DNA of 64,000 nt from NCBI RefSeq assembly GCF_013385825.1, contig NZ_JACAPG010000014.1, positions 372,001 to 436,000 on the forward strand. Reading direction: 5' to 3'. The stretch is from Pseudomonas reactans. Its GTDB lineage: Bacteria > Pseudomonadota > Gammaproteobacteria > Pseudomonadales > Pseudomonadaceae. Numbering within the stretch: the stretch's first letter is position 1; each line of letters begins with the position of its first letter. Positions 9,388-17,660 of this stretch are shown here, piece after piece. A model generated the notes under the pieces. That model saw nothing but the letters and a program-made list of their open reading frames with translations. It did no database searches and was not told where the DNA came from. A program made the translations under genes and the position numbers.

Positions 9388-9500
9388 GGCGGCGGCCTTC
9401 TTATCGACAATTCAACTGTGATGCAGAGGTTAATTTAATTTCCTACTAAGAGCCAGGTTTCCTATGCTGCATCGACCACCCACTTTCCTGCAGGTGCACC

Positions 9501-10205
9501 ATGCCGCTCGAACACTCCCCTCGCCCGCTGTGGCTGACCTTTGATTGCTACGGCACTTTGATCCAATGGGACGAAGGCCTGCGTGCCGCTGTCGACCACA
9601 TCCTGGATCAAAAAGGCGAGCATCAGGTCGATAGAGAAACGTTGATCAGCGTGTACGACCATCACGAACATGCCCTGGAGCAAACCCCACCGCACCGCAG
9701 CTTCCGCACCCTCGCGGGGCTGAGCCTGCAACTCGCGCTCAAGGAGCTGGGCTTGCCTGCCAATGACCAGGATGGCGCAATCCTCACCGACAGCATCAGC
9801 GCCATGCCACCGTTTCCCGAGGTGGTGGGTACGCTCAAGCAATTGAAGGACCTGGGCTACAAACTGTGCATCGTTTCCAACACCGACGATGACGTGATCG
9901 CCGGCAATGTGGCGCAACTGGGTGGCCACATCGACCGGGTGATCACCGCCCAGCAAGCCGGTGCCTACAAGCCCAATCGACGCCTGTTCGACTACGCCCA
10001 TGAACAACTGGGCGTGAACCTCGACGAGGTGGTGCACATCTGCGCCAGCCCGCACCTTGACCATGCGGCCGCGCGGGATATCGGCTTTCGCTGCATATGG
10101 ATCGACCGCGGCACCGGTCGCCAATTGCTGGCCGACTACACACCCGACGCGATCCTGCCAACCCTCGACGGCGTTCCCGAACTGTTCAAGTCCTTGGGGT
10201 GGTGA
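9501..10205 (+). CDS. HAD-family hydrolase, haloacid dehalogenase type II-like
   Basis: 234 residues of the haloacid dehalogenase superfamily. The nucleophile is Asp15 in LTFDCYGTLIQWD; later motifs are IVSNTDDD, the lysine in QAGAYKPNRRLF and the loop ASPHLDHAAARDIGFRCIW. The DCYGTL block is typical of type II 2-haloacid dehalogenases, but many such proteins are phosphatases. It lies 3 bases before a class II aldolase gene, so a phosphorylated sugar-acid or similar substrate is at least as likely as a haloacid. CAGGTG precedes the ATG. Confidence 0.82.
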   Translation: MPLEHSPRPLWLTFDCYGTLIQWDEGLRAAVDHILDQKGEHQVDRETLISVYDHHEHALEQTPPHRSFRTLAGLSLQLALKELGLPANDQDGAILTDSISAMPPFPEVVGTLKQLKDLGYKLCIVSNTDDDVIAGNVAQLGGHIDRVITAQQAGAYKPNRRLFDYAHEQLGVNLDEVVHICASPHLDHAAARDIGFRCIWIDRGTGRQLLADYTPDAILPTLDGVPELFKSLGW

Positions 10206-10208
10206 ACC

Positions 10209-10997
10209 ATGGCCCATACCTTCACGCCGTCCTCCCTTGGCCCGCGCGCCGGGCACTTGAACCTCGATAGCCTGGCCGCCATCGAAGCCCGTGTAGAACT
10301 CGCAGCTTGCCTGCAACTGGCGGCGCTGCATGGCATGGAAGAAGGCATCTGCAATCACTTTTCGGCGACGGTGCCGGGGCATGACGATCTGTTTTTCGTC
10401 AATCCGTTCGGCTACGCCTTCGAGGAAATCACCGCCTCCCGTCTGCTGGTGTGTGATTTCCACGGCAACGTGATCGACGGCGACGGCACGCCGGAAGCCA
10501 CGGCGTTCTACATCCACGCCCAGCTGCATCAACAGCAGCCGCGCATCAAGGCGGCGTTCCATACCCACATGCCGAATGCGACGGCACTGTGCCTGCTGCA
10601 AGGCCCGCCCTTGTTGTGGCTGGGGCAGACGGCGTTGAAGTTCTATGGGCGCACGGCGGTGGATGAGGATTACAAAGGCCTGGCGTTGGATAACGGTGAA
10701 GGTCAGCGTATCGCTGCAGCGTTGGGCGATGCTGACATTCTGTTCCTGAAGAATCACGGGGTGATGGTGGCCGCGCCGAACATCGCCGAAGCCTGGGATG
10801 ATCTGTATTACCTGGAGCGTGCGGCCGAGGTGCAGTTGAAAGCCATGGCCAGTGGGCAGCCGCTCAAGCCGATCGACCCGGCGGTGGCGCAGGTGGCGTA
10901 TGAGCAGATGCGTGAAGGCGACCCGGCGAGTGCGCGGGCGCATCTGGACAGTGCGATGCGGCGGTTGAAGCAGCGCGGTTCAGCGTTCGATCAATAA
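10209..10997 (+). CDS. Class II aldolase/adducin family protein
   Basis: 262-residue class II aldolase/adducin domain protein. It shows the metal-binding histidine pair in AAFHTHMPNATAL, the NHFSATVPG and FFVNPFGYAFEEI strands, and KNHGVMVAAPNIAEAWDDLYYLERA. Members are zinc aldolases, epimerases or decarboxylases acting on sugar phosphates or tetronate phosphates. It is co-transcribed with the HAD gene (3-base gap) under likely LysR control. The substrate cannot be read from sequence. A strong hairpin follows at 11004. Confidence 0.83.
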   Translation: MAHTFTPSSLGPRAGHLNLDSLAAIEARVELAACLQLAALHGMEEGICNHFSATVPGHDDLFFVNPFGYAFEEITASRLLVCDFHGNVIDGDGTPEATAFYIHAQLHQQQPRIKAAFHTHMPNATALCLLQGPPLLWLGQTALKFYGRTAVDEDYKGLALDNGEGQRIAAALGDADILFLKNHGVMVAAPNIAEAWDDLYYLERAAEVQLKAMASGQPLKPIDPAVAQVAYEQMREGDPASARAHLDSAMRRLKQRGSAFDQ

Positions 10998-11003
10998 CAA
11001 AAT

Positions 11004-11028
11004 GGGGGCCTGGGCCCCCACTCTTTTG
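11004..11028 (+). terminator. Rho-independent terminator between convergent genes
   Basis: Perfect stem TGGGGGCC / GGCCCCCA with a TG centre, followed on the + strand by CTCTTTT. The minus side reads ATTTTG after the stem, so it may also stop transcription of the convergent hydrolase gene, though that gene stops at 11030. Confidence 0.75.
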
Positions 11029-11029
11029 G

Positions 11030-11830
11030 TTACTGCGCGTTAGCCTTGGCCGCATCATTGATGATCGCCACCACCCGCGCCGGGTTCGACACCATCACCA
11101 CGTGGGAAGCCCCCTTCACGTCCACGGTTTCCTTGGAGCCCGCACGGTCAGCCATGAATTTAAGCGCGGCCTCGGGAATATTTTTGTCCGCTGAACCGTA
11201 TATGAAGTAGGACGGCACAGTTTTCCAGGCCGGGTCACCCGACGGTTCCTTCAGCGCGGCTTCGGTGATCGGGCGTTGGCCCGCCGCCATCAACTGGGCT
11301 TCCTTGGGCGCCACGTCGGCGGCGAACTGGCTGTTGAACTTGTCTTGCTGGATGTACAGGTCGGTCACGCCGTCCTTGGAGATCACGGGTTTGTCCAGGG
11401 TCGGGCCGAGGGTGCCGCCAGGGTAGCGGCCGGACAGCTCAAACGCGGTCTCGCCTTTTTCCGGGGCGAAGGCGGCGACGTAGACCAGCGCCTTGACCTT
11501 GTTGCTGCCGTGCACGGCGTTGGAGATCACCGAGCCGCCGTAGGAATGGCCGACCAGGATCACCGGGCCTTGGGTGTGCTCGACGATATCGGCCACATAG
11601 TCCGAGTCAGTCTTGACGCTGCGCAGCGGGTTGGCCACGGCGACCACCGGGTAGCCTTCGGCCTTGAGCCCGGCGATCACGCCGTTCCAGCTGGAGGCGT
11701 CGGCGAACGCGCCGTGCACCAGTACCACGGTGGCTTTCTGTGGGGCGGCAACACTGGCGGTGGCGACACCGAGGGCGAGTGCGCCGGTGATCAGGGCGGC
11801 GGCGACGCGGGAGAACTTGAAGGTTTTCAT
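11030..11830 (-). CDS. Exported alpha/beta-fold hydrolase
   Basis: 266 residues with a Sec signal peptide (about 1-28, ending VATASVAA). The mature enzyme starts with the oxyanion strand TVVLVHGAFADASSWNGV; the nucleophile serine is in LVGHSYGGSV, the acid probably in YGSADKNIP and the histidine in KGASHVVMVSNP. It resembles the salicylate-esterase/EstC-like hydrolases common in Proteobacteria; the substrate is unknown. It is divergent from an AraC regulator (142-base gap), which probably controls it. Confidence 0.86.
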   Translation of the reverse strand: MKTFKFSRVAAALITGALALGVATASVAAPQKATVVLVHGAFADASSWNGVIAGLKAEGYPVVAVANPLRSVKTDSDYVADIVEHTQGPVILVGHSYGGSVISNAVHGSNKVKALVYVAAFAPEKGETAFELSGRYPGGTLGPTLDKPVISKDGVTDLYIQQDKFNSQFAADVAPKEAQLMAAGQRPITEAALKEPSGDPAWKTVPSYFIYGSADKNIPEAALKFMADRAGSKETVDVKGASHVVMVSNPARVVAIINDAAKANAQ

Positions 11831-11932
11831 GAACGTTTGCTCCGTTGGGGTGGGCGCTCAAGGCGTTGAACGTGAGGCCATGATGCCGAAACGTGTTTTA
11901 CAAATGGAGGCTAATAGTCGAAAATATGGCGC

Positions 11933-11952
11933 AGATCGTCTAAACAGATCGT
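11933..11952. promoter_or_regulatory. Direct repeats, possible AraC-type operator
   Basis: AGATCGT occurs at 11933-11939 and again at 11946-11952, a 13-base period. Direct repeats of this kind are typical half-sites for AraC regulators. The site lies 21 bases before the araC-like start and in the shared region with the hydrolase gene. Confidence 0.35.
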
Positions 11953-11972
11953 TAATTGAAATCAGGTGAGTC

Positions 11973-12830
11973 ATGGATCGTTTGTCCACACTGCTGGTGC
12001 ACTTCGGCATCGATGCCGAGACCTTTCACAGCGGGCCGCTGCACGGCGCCCTCGACACCCGCGATCTGCAGCAGCGCGGCCGGGTCTACCTGCTCAAGGA
12101 CGGCCAGGCCAGCCTGGAAATGCCCGACGGCACCCTGCGCATTCCCGAACCCAGTTTGGTACTGGTGCCGCGTCCCCTGCCTCATCGGCTGGTGGCGGCA
12201 AAGGCCGATCGCGCCGAGGTGGTAGCGGCTTCGTTGCGCTTTGATGGGGGCATCGATAACCCGTTGTCCGTGGCGCTGACCGACACCATCGTGATGCCGC
12301 TCAAGCAGATCCCGATGATCGCCGGCACGCTGGACTGGCTGTTCGATGAAGCCTTCGCCGAACACTGCGGACGCGAGGCAGTGATGAACCGGCTGTTCGA
12401 GCTGATGGTGATTCAGTTCCTGCGCCACATGATGGCCTATCACAGCATGACCACCGGCATGATGTCGGGCCTGGCTGACCTGCGCCTGGCGCGGGCCATG
12501 ACCCTGTTGCACAACAACCCCGAACGCCCATGGACTGTGCAGGAAATGGCGATAGAGTCGAACATGTCTCGGGCCAGTTTCGCCGCGCACTTCCATAAAG
12601 TGGTCGGCCAGACACCGGCCGACTATGTGCTGAGCTGGCGCGTGAGCCTGGCGCAGAAACGTCTGCGTGAAGGTCGCCCCATCGCCCTGATCGCCGATGA
12701 AGTCGGTTACGAAAGCCCCTCAGCGCTGGCCCGTGCGTTCCGGCGCAAGATCGGCACCAGCCCCCGGGAATGGCTGCAGTTGCAGGCGCCGCTACGGGTC
12801 CAGCACGCCGCCGCTGTAGCTGTCGGATAA
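11973..12830 (+). CDS. AraC-family regulator with cupin-type sensor domain
   Basis: 285 residues. The N-terminal half (about 1-150) fits the AraC_binding/cupin_6 domain (RVYLLKDGQASLEMPDGTLRI). The C-terminal half holds two helix-turn-helix motifs: the first in MAIESNMSRASFAAHFHKVVG, the second in IALIADEVGYESPSALARAF. It is divergent from the exported hydrolase gene and is its likely regulator. The last 39 coding bases overlap the convergent deacylase gene. Confidence 0.88.
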   Translation: MDRLSTLLVHFGIDAETFHSGPLHGALDTRDLQQRGRVYLLKDGQASLEMPDGTLRIPEPSLVLVPRPLPHRLVAAKADRAEVVAASLRFDGGIDNPLSVALTDTIVMPLKQIPMIAGTLDWLFDEAFAEHCGREAVMNRLFELMVIQFLRHMMAYHSMTTGMMSGLADLRLARAMTLLHNNPERPWTVQEMAIESNMSRASFAAHFHKVVGQTPADYVLSWRVSLAQKRLREGRPIALIADEVGYESPSALARAFRRKIGTSPREWLQLQAPLRVQHAAAVAVG

Positions 12831-13790
12831 ACGTGTACCGGTGAACTTGGCGACCACCGAGCCTTGCGCCACCAGGCGTTCGCGGTGGCGTGTGACTAGC
12901 CGCCCGGCCTGGGCGGCGTGCAGGGTCACTTCGGAGGTCGGGTCACCGAGGCGGCCGATAATGCGTGCGAAACGCTGGCCTTCTTCCAGGTCATCGCCCA
13001 GGCCCTTTTCGAACACCAGTACGCCGGCGCAAGGGGCAAGGACGGTTTCCATGCAGCCCATGTCAACCACGTCGCCTTGCCATTCAGCAATGTCGGCCAC
13101 CTCGTCGATCACACCGTTGATGCACAGCCAGGCCCACAGCCCATCCGCGTCCTGTTGCGCCAGGGCGTCACTGACGTCTGCCTGCCCGCGCAGTTCAATA
13201 GTGGCGGCCAGTTGCGGTGAAGCGTGGTTGATGAGGGTTTCTTCAAAGGAGCCATCACCGCCTTCATCCCAGACAATCACCAGGTCCACCTGCAATGCTG
13301 CCGCCAGTGCCAGACCTTGTTCGGGCCAGAATCTGCGGTGGATGTAGAGGTAGGGCAGCGCCTCGTCGTCGGTGTGCAGGTCTAGAATCAAGTCGGCATC
13401 GGCGGCCAGTTGCACCAGGCGTTTCTGCCATTGCGCCAGGTTGCTCGCCGGGCGCGCCATGGCCAGCGAACAATCGAAAGCACGGTTGAAGTTCTGCCCG
13501 GTGGCTTCGTGGAAACGCCCGAGCAGGCGGCCCTGGCGAAACTGGCCGATGCCAAAGGGATTGGCTTGGGGCACCACCGTGACCGTGCCCTTGAGTCGGC
13601 CCTGCTCGGCGCACGCCTGCAAGCGCGGCAGCAGTTGATGCAGCACCAGCATCCCGGCGATTTCGTCGGCGTGCACACCGGCCTGCAGGTGCACCTTGGG
13701 CCCGCAGCCGTCGCCGTCGAAACGCCAGGCGCCGATGTGCAGCACATTGCCGGAATCGCCCGTTACCTGCCACGAAAGGTCTTTCGCCAT
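12792..13790 (-). CDS. Succinylglutamate desuccinylase/aspartoacylase (AstE/AspA) family deacylase
   Basis: 332-residue zinc carboxypeptidase-like amidohydrolase that should remove an acyl group from an N-acylated amino acid. The zinc motif is visible in QAGVHADEIAGMLVL (H and E), followed by the NPFGIGQF and GQNFNRAF segments, LDLHTDDEALPYLYIH with the third ligand, and a C-terminal beta domain (LAPCAGVLVFEKGLGDDLEEGQ is longer than one strand). GAGGAGGGCAAGGC stands before the ATG at 13790; the frame opens 7 codons earlier. The ast succinyltransferase genes are absent, so arginine AST catabolism is not indicated. DoeB of ectoine breakdown is in this family too. It is divergent from tetR with a shared operator, which ties it to the transport operon at 14.4-19.7 kb. 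Confidence 0.82.
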   Translation of the reverse strand: MAKDLSWQVTGDSGNVLHIGAWRFDGDGCGPKVHLQAGVHADEIAGMLVLHQLLPRLQACAEQGRLKGTVTVVPQANPFGIGQFRQGRLLGRFHEATGQNFNRAFDCSLAMARPASNLAQWQKRLVQLAADADLILDLHTDDEALPYLYIHRRFWPEQGLALAAALQVDLVIVWDEGGDGSFEETLINHASPQLAATIELRGQADVSDALAQQDADGLWAWLCINGVIDEVADIAEWQGDVVDMGCMETVLAPCAGVLVFEKGLGDDLEEGQRFARIIGRLGDPTSEVTLHAAQAGRLVTRHRERLVAQGSVVAKFTGTRLSDSYSGGVLDP

Positions 13791-13825
13791 GCCTTGCCCT
13801 CCTCTGATCAATTAATCGGTAGAGA

Positions 13826-13841
13826 TTGAACACATGTTCAA
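13826..13841. promoter_or_regulatory. TetR-type operator between deacylase and tetR genes
   Basis: Inverted repeat TTGAACACATGTTCAA, 7-base perfect arms about a CA centre. It lies 35 bases before the deacylase start and 39 before the tetR start, so a repressor here could block both. The same pattern appears at 19735-19750 before the aminotransferase-ATPase fusion gene. Confidence 0.65.
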
Positions 13842-13880
13842 CTAACCTGAGCGCTGTGCTGTTCCATCCAAGGCCTGCCC

Positions 13881-14516
13881 ATGACCCCCGAGCTGCCCAA
13901 ACTGCGCCGTGCCGATCCCGACGAACGCCGGGACCTGCTGATTGCTGCCACCCTCACCTGCCTGGCGCGCGATGGGCACGCGGGGATTTCCGTGCGCCGT
14001 ATCGCTTCCGAGGCCGGGGTGTCGGTGGGGTTGCTCAACCACCATTTCGGCAGCATCGACGCGCTGATTGCCGAGACCTACCACAAGCTGGCCAACGAAC
14101 TGACCAGTGCCCTCTGGGCGCACGTGGAACAGGCCGAAGGCCCTGCTGCGCGCCTGGATGCATTCCTCAGCGCCTCATTCTCGCCCCGGGTCATGGACCC
14201 CGACCTGCTGGGCGTGTGGGTGGTGTTCTGGAGCCTGATCCGTCACTCGCCCCATGTGAACCAGTCCCACGAAAACAGCTACCACGCCTACCTGGCATTA
14301 ATCCAACAACTGCTGGACGATCTGGCCCGCAGTGAAAACCTGGTGATCCACGACAGCCACCTGGCCGCCATCGGCTTATCGGCGATGCTCGACGGACTCT
14401 GGCTCGAGGGGTGCCTCAACCCCGGCACCTTCAGCCCCGCCAACGGCCTGCACATCTGCCGCTGCTGGGTACAGGGGTTGCGTCAGGGTGCATTCGGCGC
14501 CGACCACGTCCTGTGA
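13881..14516 (+). CDS. TetR-family regulator (BetI-like)
   Basis: 211 residues with an N-terminal TetR helix-turn-helix (GISVRRIASEAGVSVGLLNHHF, about residues 35-57) and a BetI-like C-terminal ligand domain (LLGVWVVFWSLIRHSP). It is divergent from the deacylase gene; the inverted repeat between them is the likely self-operator, and a matching repeat lies before the fusion operon. I infer that it represses both until an amino-acid-like ligand binds. Its last 141 bases overlap the convergent EamA gene. Confidence 0.88.
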   Translation: MTPELPKLRRADPDERRDLLIAATLTCLARDGHAGISVRRIASEAGVSVGLLNHHFGSIDALIAETYHKLANELTSALWAHVEQAEGPAARLDAFLSASFSPRVMDPDLLGVWVVFWSLIRHSPHVNQSHENSYHAYLALIQQLLDDLARSENLVIHDSHLAAIGLSAMLDGLWLEGCLNPGTFSPANGLHICRCWVQGLRQGAFGADHVL

Positions 14517-15374
14517 CACCGGATGCCGTGCGCTGAGCATGGCCAAGGTGCCGCTGATGGCGATCAGCACCGCGCCGATGATCAGCGAGCCATCCATCAA
14601 TGTGCCCCACACCAGGCTCGACAGGAGGAACGCCCAGATCAGCCCGGTGTATTCGAATGGCGCGAGTAAGGTTGCCGTGGCGCGGCGAAAGCTGGCAAAC
14701 AGCAGGAATTGCCCGATGCCGCCAACCAAGCCGGCCGCCAACATGCCCAGCCAGGCCGGCGCGGGCGCCGGTGTGTGAGTCCAAGGCAAGGTCACGCCCA
14801 TGCACAGCACAAACACCACGTTGGTGATCAGCATTTGCTCCAGCACCGAGCTGCTCGGGTCGACCTGGCGCAACTGGATATAGGTAAACGCCCAGCACAA
14901 CGCCGCGCCCAACGTCAGGGCGATGGGCCACGGGTCGAGCATATGCGTGGGACGGCAGGCGATGACCACCCCGACAAAGCCGATGATCAACGCGATCCAT
15001 TGGCCCCGGCTGGCGCGCTCCTTGAGGATCAGCGCAGCCAGCAGCGTGACCATGATCGGCGCAGAAAAGTACAGCGTGGTCATTTCCGCCAGGCTCAGGT
15101 CCTTGGCCGCTGTGTAATACAGCAACCACGCGAGCAACGACAACAGCCCGCGAATGATCAGCAAGCGCCGGCTCACCGACGTCCAGGCACTGCGCACCAG
15201 GCCTATGCGCCCAGCGATCAAGCACGCGACCACTACCACCAGGCTGCGCCAGAACAGAATGGTGAACACCGAGTAATCGGCCACCAGCCACTTGACCACC
15301 GCGTCCTGCAACGCCAGGAACAAATAGGCCAGCGAACACAGGGCAATCCCTTGCAACGAGCGGTCCTGTTTCAT
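14376..15374 (-). CDS. EamA/DMT-family membrane transporter
   Basis: 332-residue drug/metabolite superfamily protein with about ten hydrophobic helices (residues about 5-290), the usual two EamA repeats. Members mostly export amino acids or metabolites. The ATG at 15374 overlaps the stop of the ABC permease gene in an ATGA, so it belongs to the uptake operon and is translationally coupled. After the last helix (GTLAMLSARHP) a 50-odd-residue hydrophilic tail rich in Ala, Val and Glu is read antisense to the end of tetR. The family call is firm; the reality of the tail depends on there being no earlier stop, and I find none in frame. Confidence 0.85.
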   Translation of the reverse strand: MKQDRSLQGIALCSLAYLFLALQDAVVKWLVADYSVFTILFWRSLVVVVACLIAGRIGLVRSAWTSVSRRLLIIRGLLSLLAWLLYYTAAKDLSLAEMTTLYFSAPIMVTLLAALILKERASRGQWIALIIGFVGVVIACRPTHMLDPWPIALTLGAALCWAFTYIQLRQVDPSSSVLEQMLITNVVFVLCMGVTLPWTHTPAPAPAWLGMLAAGLVGGIGQFLLFASFRRATATLLAPFEYTGLIWAFLLSSLVWGTLMDGSLIIGAVLIAISGTLAMLSARHPVSQDVVGAECTLTQPLYPAAADVQAVGGAEGAGVEAPLEPESVEHRR

Positions 15375-16069
15375 CCGGCCGACCTGCGCAGCGGCGTACC
15401 GCGCCGTTCGGCGATGGCGTAGACCCCTTCGATGAGGAAGGTCAGGCACAGGTAGACCGCCGCCACCAGCAGCAACGGCTGGTAGATCTGCAAGGTCTGC
15501 GCGCGGACCACGTTGGCCGCGCCCAACAGGTCGACCACGGCAATGGTCGAGGCCAGCGCGGTGGACTTGAGCAACATCACCGTCTCCCCCGCCAGCGTTG
15601 GCAACAGCAAGCGCATCGCCCGAGGCAAACGCACGCGCAGCAGCGCCTGGCGTGGCGTCATGCCGAATGCCGAGGCGGCTTCCATTTCGCCCTTGGGCAC
15701 CGCCAGCAGGCCACCGCGAATCACTTCGCCGACGTAGGCACCCACCGACAACACCAGGGCAAACACGATGTACCAGTAACCGTCACGCAAGTACGGCCAC
15801 AGAAAGCTGCCGCGAATCATCGGAAACTGCGCAAACAGGCTGCCCAGCCCGTAGTAGAAAATGTAGATCTGGATCAGCAGCGGCGTGCCGCGCAACACGC
15901 TGGTGTAGGCCAGCGCGCCACGGGCCAGCCATTTGCGCCGCGACAAGCGCGCCAGCGCCACCAGCACCGCCAGCGCGAAACCCAACACCGCCGAGATCAC
16001 CAGCAGCGACAAGGTGGTCTGCAAGCCTTTGGCGATCAGGCCGGCGTAGTAACTTATCCATTCAGGCAT
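15371..16069 (-). CDS. Polar amino acid ABC transporter permease (second)
   Basis: 232-residue inner-membrane permease of the HisM/ArtM type with about five helices and the EAA-type loop (EMEAASAFGMTPRQALLRVR) that contacts the ATPase. It starts at the ATG at 16069 (MPEWISYYAG), overlapping nothing essential but only 7 bases after the stop of the first permease. It pairs with the permease at 16077-16781, as in histidine/arginine importers. Confidence 0.9.
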   Translation of the reverse strand: MPEWISYYAGLIAKGLQTTLSLLVISAVLGFALAVLVALARLSRRKWLARGALAYTSVLRGTPLLIQIYIFYYGLGSLFAQFPMIRGSFLWPYLRDGYWYIVFALVLSVGAYVGEVIRGGLLAVPKGEMEAASAFGMTPRQALLRVRLPRAMRLLLPTLAGETVMLLKSTALASTIAVVDLLGAANVVRAQTLQIYQPLLLVAAVYLCLTFLIEGVYAIAERRGTPLRRSAG

Positions 16070-16076
16070 GGCTCGC

Positions 16077-16781
16077 TCACTCGACAACCGGCATCCAGCG
16101 ACGGATACGTCGCTCCAGGCGCCCGGACAGGTAGTTGGAAGCCAGCGTCACCAGGTAATACAAGGCGGCGGCCGTGAGGTAGAACAGCAAATACTGACGG
16201 GTCGAGCCCGCCGCCTGCTTGGCGGTGTACAGCAACTCGTTGGTGCCGACCACGCTGATCAAGGCGCTGTCCTTGATCAGGTTGATCCACAGGTTGGACA
16301 TACCGGCCAGGGCGAATGGCGCCATGATCGGCAAGGTCACGCGGCGGAACAGGCCAAACCCGCTCAAGCCAAACGCCCGAGCCGCTTCGATCTGGCCGTG
16401 GGGAATTGCCAGGATTGCCGCGCGGAAAATCTCCGAAGCGTACGCGCCCTGCACCAGGCCCAACACCAGGATCGCCACCAGCGGGCCGCTGATGTTCATC
16501 TGCTCAAAGCCCAGCCACAGCATCAGCGCATTGAGGCCCATGGAACCGGCGTAATACAGCAGCAGGATCAGCAGCAGTTCCGGCACCGCACGAAACACCG
16601 TGGTGTAGCCGCGCATCAGCAGCGCAATCGGGCGTGGCGCACTGAGCTTGGCGCAGGCCACCACCAGGCCGATCAGCAAACCCACCGCAAACGAGCCGGC
16701 GGATATTTGCAGGGTCATCCATAACCCTTTGAGCAACGCATTGCCCCACCCTTGTTCGCCGAAGCTTAAGAGGTCGAGCAT
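16077..16781 (-). CDS. Polar amino acid ABC transporter permease (first)
   Basis: 234-residue HisQ/ArtQ-type permease with about five helices and the coupling loop HGQIEAARAFGLSGFGLFRR. Its ATG shares a base with the binding-protein stop (TAATG), so translation is coupled. It forms a heterodimer with the second permease and takes ATP energy from the fused ATPase encoded upstream. Confidence 0.9.
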   Translation of the reverse strand: MLDLLSFGEQGWGNALLKGLWMTLQISAGSFAVGLLIGLVVACAKLSAPRPIALLMRGYTTVFRAVPELLLILLLYYAGSMGLNALMLWLGFEQMNISGPLVAILVLGLVQGAYASEIFRAAILAIPHGQIEAARAFGLSGFGLFRRVTLPIMAPFALAGMSNLWINLIKDSALISVVGTNELLYTAKQAAGSTRQYLLFYLTAAALYYLVTLASNYLSGRLERRIRRWMPVVE

Positions 16782-17635
16782 TATTCGGTCTTCTGGGCGA
16801 CTTGTTGATAGGGGGTGTCACAGGTCTTGCTGACAAACGCCGGGGTGTCGCCGCGCTTGCACGGGCTGACCGACAGGCCGAAATAGTGCTGCGACAGGTC
16901 GTCGTAGTCCTTGCTCACCAGCAATTCGCCGATGGCTTTATCCAGCCGGGCCTTGAGCGCAGTGTCTTCCTTGCGCAAGCCGGCGCCGACGCCACGGCCG
17001 ATGATCGGGTCGTAAGGCACGCTGGCAATATGCGCCAGGCCGCTGGCTTCCGGGGTCTTGACCATCATGGCGATGGCGGTGTCGTCGGCCATCATGTAGT
17101 CGATACGCCCGGCAATCAGGTCGGCGTTGGCCGATTCCTGGGTGTCGTAGTACTTCAGGTCCGCGATGTTTTCGTAGTACTTCTTCAGGTAGTTGGCACT
17201 GACCGTGGAGATCTGCACGCCGATCAACTTGCCCTTGAGGCCCGCCGGGGAGATCTCGACTTCGCTGCCTTTAGGCCCGGCGACGCCTAACAGGGAATCA
17301 TAGTAGGCGCGGCTGAAAGCGATCTGTTTTTCACGCTCATCGGTCACTGACATCGATGAAAAAATCACGTCGATCTTCTTCGCCAGCAACGAGGGAATAA
17401 TGCCGTCCCACGCCACTTCCTTGATCTGGCACTCGGCTTTCATGCCTTCGCAGAGCTTGTGGATCAGGTCCACTTCAAAGCCGGACCATTGGCCGTTGCC
17501 GCCTTTAACGGTGAAGGGCGGATAGGGTTCCGCGGCGACCGCAAACACGATGGGCTTTTCCGCCGCCTGGGTGAAACCTGCAGCCAACATCAACACAGCA
17601 CTGCTCAACCACGTTGCCATACGCTTGGATTTCAT
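16781..17635 (-). CDS. Amino acid ABC transporter periplasmic binding protein (LAO/HisJ type)
   Basis: 284-residue periplasmic receptor. A signal peptide covers about residues 1-24 (MKSKRMATWLSSAVLMLAAG then FTQAA). The mature part has AAEPYPPFTVKGGNGQWSGF, VAWDGIIPSLLAKKIDV and SSMSVTDERE, all typical of family 3 receptors for basic or polar amino acids. Two cysteines near the C-terminus (VSPCKRGD and SKTCDTP) could form a disulfide. It starts 25 bases after the fusion gene. Lysine, arginine, ornithine or an opine-like compound are reasonable ligands. Confidence 0.9.
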   Translation of the reverse strand: MKSKRMATWLSSAVLMLAAGFTQAAEKPIVFAVAAEPYPPFTVKGGNGQWSGFEVDLIHKLCEGMKAECQIKEVAWDGIIPSLLAKKIDVIFSSMSVTDEREKQIAFSRAYYDSLLGVAGPKGSEVEISPAGLKGKLIGVQISTVSANYLKKYYENIADLKYYDTQESANADLIAGRIDYMMADDTAIAMMVKTPEASGLAHIASVPYDPIIGRGVGAGLRKEDTALKARLDKAIGELLVSKDYDDLSQHYFGLSVSPCKRGDTPAFVSKTCDTPYQQVAQKTE

Positions 17636-17660
17636 GATTTTGCCCCGTCTTTTTATGGAG

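Noticed and set aside
9462..10943. Long minus-strand frame (about 493 codons) opposite the HAD and aldolase genes
   Set aside because: It spans two real + strand genes with active-site motifs and shows no family features.
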